This document shows, piece by piece, positions 32,729 through 35,300 of a stretch of 35,300 nt of DNA (positions are counted from its first letter, which is position 1; the number at the start of each line of letters is the position of its first letter). The notes beneath the pieces are model-generated. The model had not been told where the DNA came from and did not search any database. It saw nothing but the letters and a program-made list of their open reading frames with translations. The DNA lies in contig DJMH01000022.1 of NCBI GenBank assembly GCA_002435305.1, forward strand, positions 1 through 35,300, in the 5' to 3' direction. Made by a program: the position numbers and the translations under genes. Origin of the DNA: Dehalococcoidia bacterium UBA6495 (GTDB lineage Bacteria; Chloroflexota; Dehalococcoidia; Lucifugimonadales; UBA826).

Positions 32729-33838
32729 ATGGCAATCATGAATAGAATTGTTGTTGCAATGGCGCTGTCTATAGCGGCTTTCACGGCACTCTTTACTGCT
32801 TGCACTACAGAGGCAGTGAAAGCAGTACCTGTAGAGGTAGTCGCCGAAAAAGGAATCGCAAAAATTATAGAAGTCCCTACGGTGGAAACTATAGTAAAGG
32901 ATCTTGACCCCGGAGAATTAGTTCTCTATTCCGGAAGGTCTGAGAGCCTTGTTGGGAACATAGTCGAACAGTTTGAAGAAGCCACTGGAATAGACGTAAA
33001 GGTCAAATACGGCAAAACATTTCCGGTTGCTACCATGATTCTTGAAGAGGGCCCCAATAGCCCTGCCGATATATATTTCGCACAGGATCCAGGTGGTCTG
33101 GGGCTTTTAGCCAAGGAAGGCCGCCTCATTGAGCTTCCCGGTAGCATAACTGACCGGGTTGCTGCTTGGGCGAAGCCAAAGGACGGTAAATGGGTTGGTA
33201 TATCCGGTCGGGCCAGGACCTTGGTCCATACGGCTACAATTGAATCTGCTGATTTACCGACGTCGCTTGATGATTTAACAGAGCCCAAATGGAAAGGTAA
33301 ATTGGGATGGGCTCCCACAAATAGCTCCTTCCAGACGATGATTACTGGGATGAGAGCCAGCTGGGGAGAAGCAAAGACAAGGCAATGGTTGGCGGATATG
33401 TTAGCCAATGAACCCATTGTTTATCCGAAGAACACTCCTCAGGTGGCAGCAGTTGCTGCTGAGGAAATAAGCATAGGGCTTGTTAATCATTATTACTTGC
33501 ACCGTTTCATTTCAGAACAAGGGGACACATTTAACGCCCGAAATCTTTATTTGAGCGATGGTGGCCCCGGCAGTTTGGTAATGGTGGCCGGAGCAGGAAT
33601 AGTCGATACAGGAAAAAATCGTGCCAACGCCGAAAAATTTCTTACTTTTATGACCTCAAAGGTAGCTCAGCAATATTTCGCTGGGCAAATATATGAATAT
33701 CCAGTTGTCGAGGGAGTAAAAACTCATATGTTGCTTACTCCGTTAGCTGATATTAATAAACCAGATTTGACGATAGAAGACCTATCCGATTTGAAAGGAA
33801 CTCAACTCATATTTAGAGATTTGGGGATGTTAGATTAG
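32729..33838 (+). CDS. Iron(III)-type ABC transporter substrate-binding lipoprotein
   Basis: A 369-residue solute-binding protein with a lipoprotein signal peptide ending LFTAC (Cys25 from the first ATG) and a short linker with EVPTVETIVKD. The mature domain begins ELVLYSGRSESLVGNIVEQF, followed by ADIYFAQDPGGLGLLAKEG and WKGKLGWAPTNSSFQTMITG. These are typical of FbpA/AfuA-like family 1 proteins that bind ferric iron or similar ligands. The pair of tyrosines that coordinates iron in FbpA is replaced near the end by NHYYLHRF, which keeps two tyrosines. ATG 32738 would give a cleaner signal peptide and is an alternative start. No permease follows, only the tail of an ABC ATPase at 33848-33985, so the transporter is broken or completed elsewhere. 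Confidence 0.9.
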   Translation: MAIMNRIVVAMALSIAAFTALFTACTTEAVKAVPVEVVAEKGIAKIIEVPTVETIVKDLDPGELVLYSGRSESLVGNIVEQFEEATGIDVKVKYGKTFPVATMILEEGPNSPADIYFAQDPGGLGLLAKEGRLIELPGSITDRVAAWAKPKDGKWVGISGRARTLVHTATIESADLPTSLDDLTEPKWKGKLGWAPTNSSFQTMITGMRASWGEAKTRQWLADMLANEPIVYPKNTPQVAAVAAEEISIGLVNHYYLHRFISEQGDTFNARNLYLSDGGPGSLVMVAGAGIVDTGKNRANAEKFLTFMTSKVAQQYFAGQIYEYPVVEGVKTHMLLTPLADINKPDLTIEDLSDLKGTQLIFRDLGMLD

Positions 33839-33847
33839 AAAAACTAG

Positions 33848-33985
33848 CCAGACTTTGTTGTTGTAATACATGATACGGAAATGCCTAACGCCTATGCAGA
33901 TAAAATTGTTGCTTTAGAGAATGGTGGGGTTGCTTTCGATGGGTCTTCTGTAGATTACAAGGATCTATTCTTACAGAGCTTCTAA
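33848..33985 (+). pseudogene. C-terminal remnant of an ABC transporter ATP-binding protein
   Basis: Starting 9 bases after the binding-protein stop there are 45 sense codons with no start: PDFVVVIHDTEMPNAYADKI, then VALENGGVAFDG and a stop at 33983-33985. VVVIHDTEMPNAYADKIVAL is the H-loop (switch histidine) region of ABC ATPases, and the following GGVAFDG is the usual post-switch strand. Walker A, Walker B and the signature motif are absent. The rest of 33839-34105 holds no gene. The fragment suggests that the permease and most of the ATPase were deleted from an iron-type ABC operon, leaving the binding protein alone. Confidence 0.7.
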
Positions 33986-34105
33986 AAACAGTATATCGGT
34001 TATTAAGAAACGATGCGTTCATTTATTTGTCATGATAAAGGCACTCCCATATGATCTCATATATTATGAAATTTCAAGATTAATGAAGGGCGAAGGATAT
34101 GTGAT

Positions 34106-35281
34106 ATGAATCTACCTGAAAAGATGAAATTCGGTATATTTTTAGGACCTTTTCACAGGGTGGGTGAAAATCCCACTTTGGCCTTAGAGAGGGATATGGA
34201 GTTGATTCAATGGTTAGATAAGCTGGGATATGATGAGGCATGGATAGGAGAACATCACAGCGCAGGCTGGGAAACTATTTCGTCTCCTGAGCTATTCATA
34301 GCCGCAGTAGCAGAAAGAACGAGGCGGATAAACCTCGGTACTGGGGTTATAAGTCTTCCTTATCATCATCCTTTTATGGTTGCCAATAGAATGGTCCAAT
34401 TGGATCATATGACTAGAGGTAGAGCCATGTTTGGTGTGGGCCCTGGAGCTTTGCCTACAGACGCATATATGATGGGCATTGATCCAACCACCCAGAGAGA
34501 AAAGATGGATGAAGCCTTAGGGGTCATACTGAGGTTATTTACAGAAATCGAACCAATAACATATAAGAGTGATTGGTTTGAACTAAATGAGGCTTTGCTG
34601 CAACTCAGACCTTATCAGAGGCCGCATATGCCGATTGCGGTTGCATCTATACAATCTCCTTCTGGGGTTCAGCTAGCTGGTAAACATGGCGCTTCTGTTT
34701 TAACTATCACCGTACCGAGGGATCCTCTGGCTGATCGCGCGGACTTCGGGAAGTTATGGGATATAGCAGAAGAGTCGGCTGAACAACATGGGCAAGTTGT
34801 AAAAAGGGAGGATTGGCGATTGGTGGTACCAGTACATCTGGCAGAAACTAGAAAGGAGGCTCGGGAAGAAACCAGAGAAGGGGCTGCCGGGTTCTTAAGG
34901 GATTATTCCGAAGGTACTAATGGACGGAAACCCGTCTTCGACGGACCAAGGGACCAAGTTGTCGATTGGATGTCAGATAACGGGTTCTGGATAGTCGGAA
35001 CCCCTGACGACTGTATTGAAGGCATTAATAATTTGGCGCAAGAGAGTGGTGGATTTGGTGGATTTCTGGTGCAGACCGTCGATTGGGCTCCGCGTGACAG
35101 CATTCTCCGTAGCTATGAGCTTCTAGCGAGATATGTGATGCCGCAATTTCAAGGTTCCGTTACAGGATTGGAAACTTCGAACCAGTGGGCTAAAGACAGG
35201 GTAGATGTTCTTTTGGACGGCAGGATTCGTGCTATCGAAAAAGCCAAATCAGACTATGGAGGGTCAGTGAATCTTTCCTAG
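34106..35281 (+). CDS. Luciferase-like (LLM class) flavin-dependent oxidoreductase 4
   Basis: A 391-residue member of the bacterial luciferase alpha-like branch. Motifs are KFGIFLGPFHRVGENPTLAL, LGYDEAWIGEHHSAGWE (His pair of FMN-type members), RRINLGTGVISLPYHHPFMVA and LDHMTRGRAMFGVGPGALPT. The C-terminal phrase QTVDWAPRDSILRSYELLAR is also family-like. The length and EHHSAGWE motif group it with FMNH2-dependent monooxygenases related to limonene and alkanal oxidisers. ATG 34106 follows GAAGGA at about 9 bases. It stands after the ABC remnant with no visible partner and ends 19 bases before the window edge, so downstream partners are not visible. Confidence 0.92.
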   Translation: MNLPEKMKFGIFLGPFHRVGENPTLALERDMELIQWLDKLGYDEAWIGEHHSAGWETISSPELFIAAVAERTRRINLGTGVISLPYHHPFMVANRMVQLDHMTRGRAMFGVGPGALPTDAYMMGIDPTTQREKMDEALGVILRLFTEIEPITYKSDWFELNEALLQLRPYQRPHMPIAVASIQSPSGVQLAGKHGASVLTITVPRDPLADRADFGKLWDIAEESAEQHGQVVKREDWRLVVPVHLAETRKEAREETREGAAGFLRDYSEGTNGRKPVFDGPRDQVVDWMSDNGFWIVGTPDDCIEGINNLAQESGGFGGFLVQTVDWAPRDSILRSYELLARYVMPQFQGSVTGLETSNQWAKDRVDVLLDGRIRAIEKAKSDYGGSVNLS

Positions 35282-35300
35282 ATCGGGTTTGCGGAAGCCA

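Noticed and set aside
1..35300. tRNA, rRNA, CRISPR, transposase or integrase
   Set aside because: Looked for by eye on both strands; no cloverleaf-like gene, repeat array, terminal inverted repeats or transposase motif was recognised. A covariance-model search would be needed to exclude small RNAs.

Overview
The window looks like an accessory catabolic region of a marine Chloroflexota bacterium, most likely of the SAR202 clade. This is an inference. It rests on the A+T-leaning composition, the lipoprotein with a long (V/I)KEV repeat stalk that is common in Chloroflexota substrate-binding proteins, and the concentration of families known to be expanded in SAR202: luciferase-like flavin oxidoreductases, CaiB/BaiF type III CoA-transferases, short-chain dehydrogenases, enolase-superfamily enzymes and sulfatases. 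No rRNA, tRNA, CRISPR array, insertion sequence or phage gene was recognised.

Layout. At 1-4358 (minus strand) are a partial family 5 substrate-binding lipoprotein, a gamma-glutamyltransferase-like enzyme and a benzoylformate-decarboxylase-like ThDP enzyme. Divergent from these, at 4494-7341, are an acetolactate-synthase-like ThDP enzyme and a mandelate racemase/galactonate dehydratase-type enolase-superfamily enzyme. At 7355-8618 (minus) a Gfo/Idh/MocA oxidoreductase is followed by the stump of an internally deleted sulfatase. At 8713 lies a small PPOX-type flavoprotein. The minus-strand block 16627 to 9160 carries a solo biotin carboxylase, a CaiB C-terminal stump, an SDR, an acyl-CoA dehydrogenase and three overlapping CaiB genes. 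At 16809 is a first luciferase-like oxidoreductase, convergent with a 3-hydroxyisobutyrate-dehydrogenase-like gene. The plus-strand run 19056-22457 (MBL hydrolase, SDR, alpha/beta hydrolase, luciferase-like oxidoreductase) looks like one operon. At 27618 to 23099 (minus) are two CaiB genes, an enoyl-CoA hydratase and an acyl-CoA dehydrogenase, followed by a HAD-like gene. From 27742 to the end come a luciferase-like gene, a zinc-ribbon protein, a broken small membrane protein, a TIGR01777 epimerase-like gene, PlsY, several broken genes, an iron-type substrate-binding lipoprotein and a fourth luciferase-like gene.

How it may work together. The gene content fits stepwise oxidation of organic molecules. 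SDRs would make ketones, luciferase-like monooxygenases would insert oxygen, hydrolases would open esters or lactones, CaiB transferases would make CoA thioesters, and acyl-CoA dehydrogenases, the hydratase and the hydroxyacid dehydrogenase would degrade them. Substrates cannot be read from the sequence.

Two patterns stand out. First, both CaiB clusters begin with a subunit in which the catalytic aspartate position is glutamate, followed by a subunit that keeps aspartate, which suggests two-subunit transferases. Second, the apparently empty stretches hold at least six broken genes: sulfatase, CaiB, SRPBCC, peroxiredoxin, an ABC ATPase and a small membrane protein. This points to active gene erosion between the functional operons.
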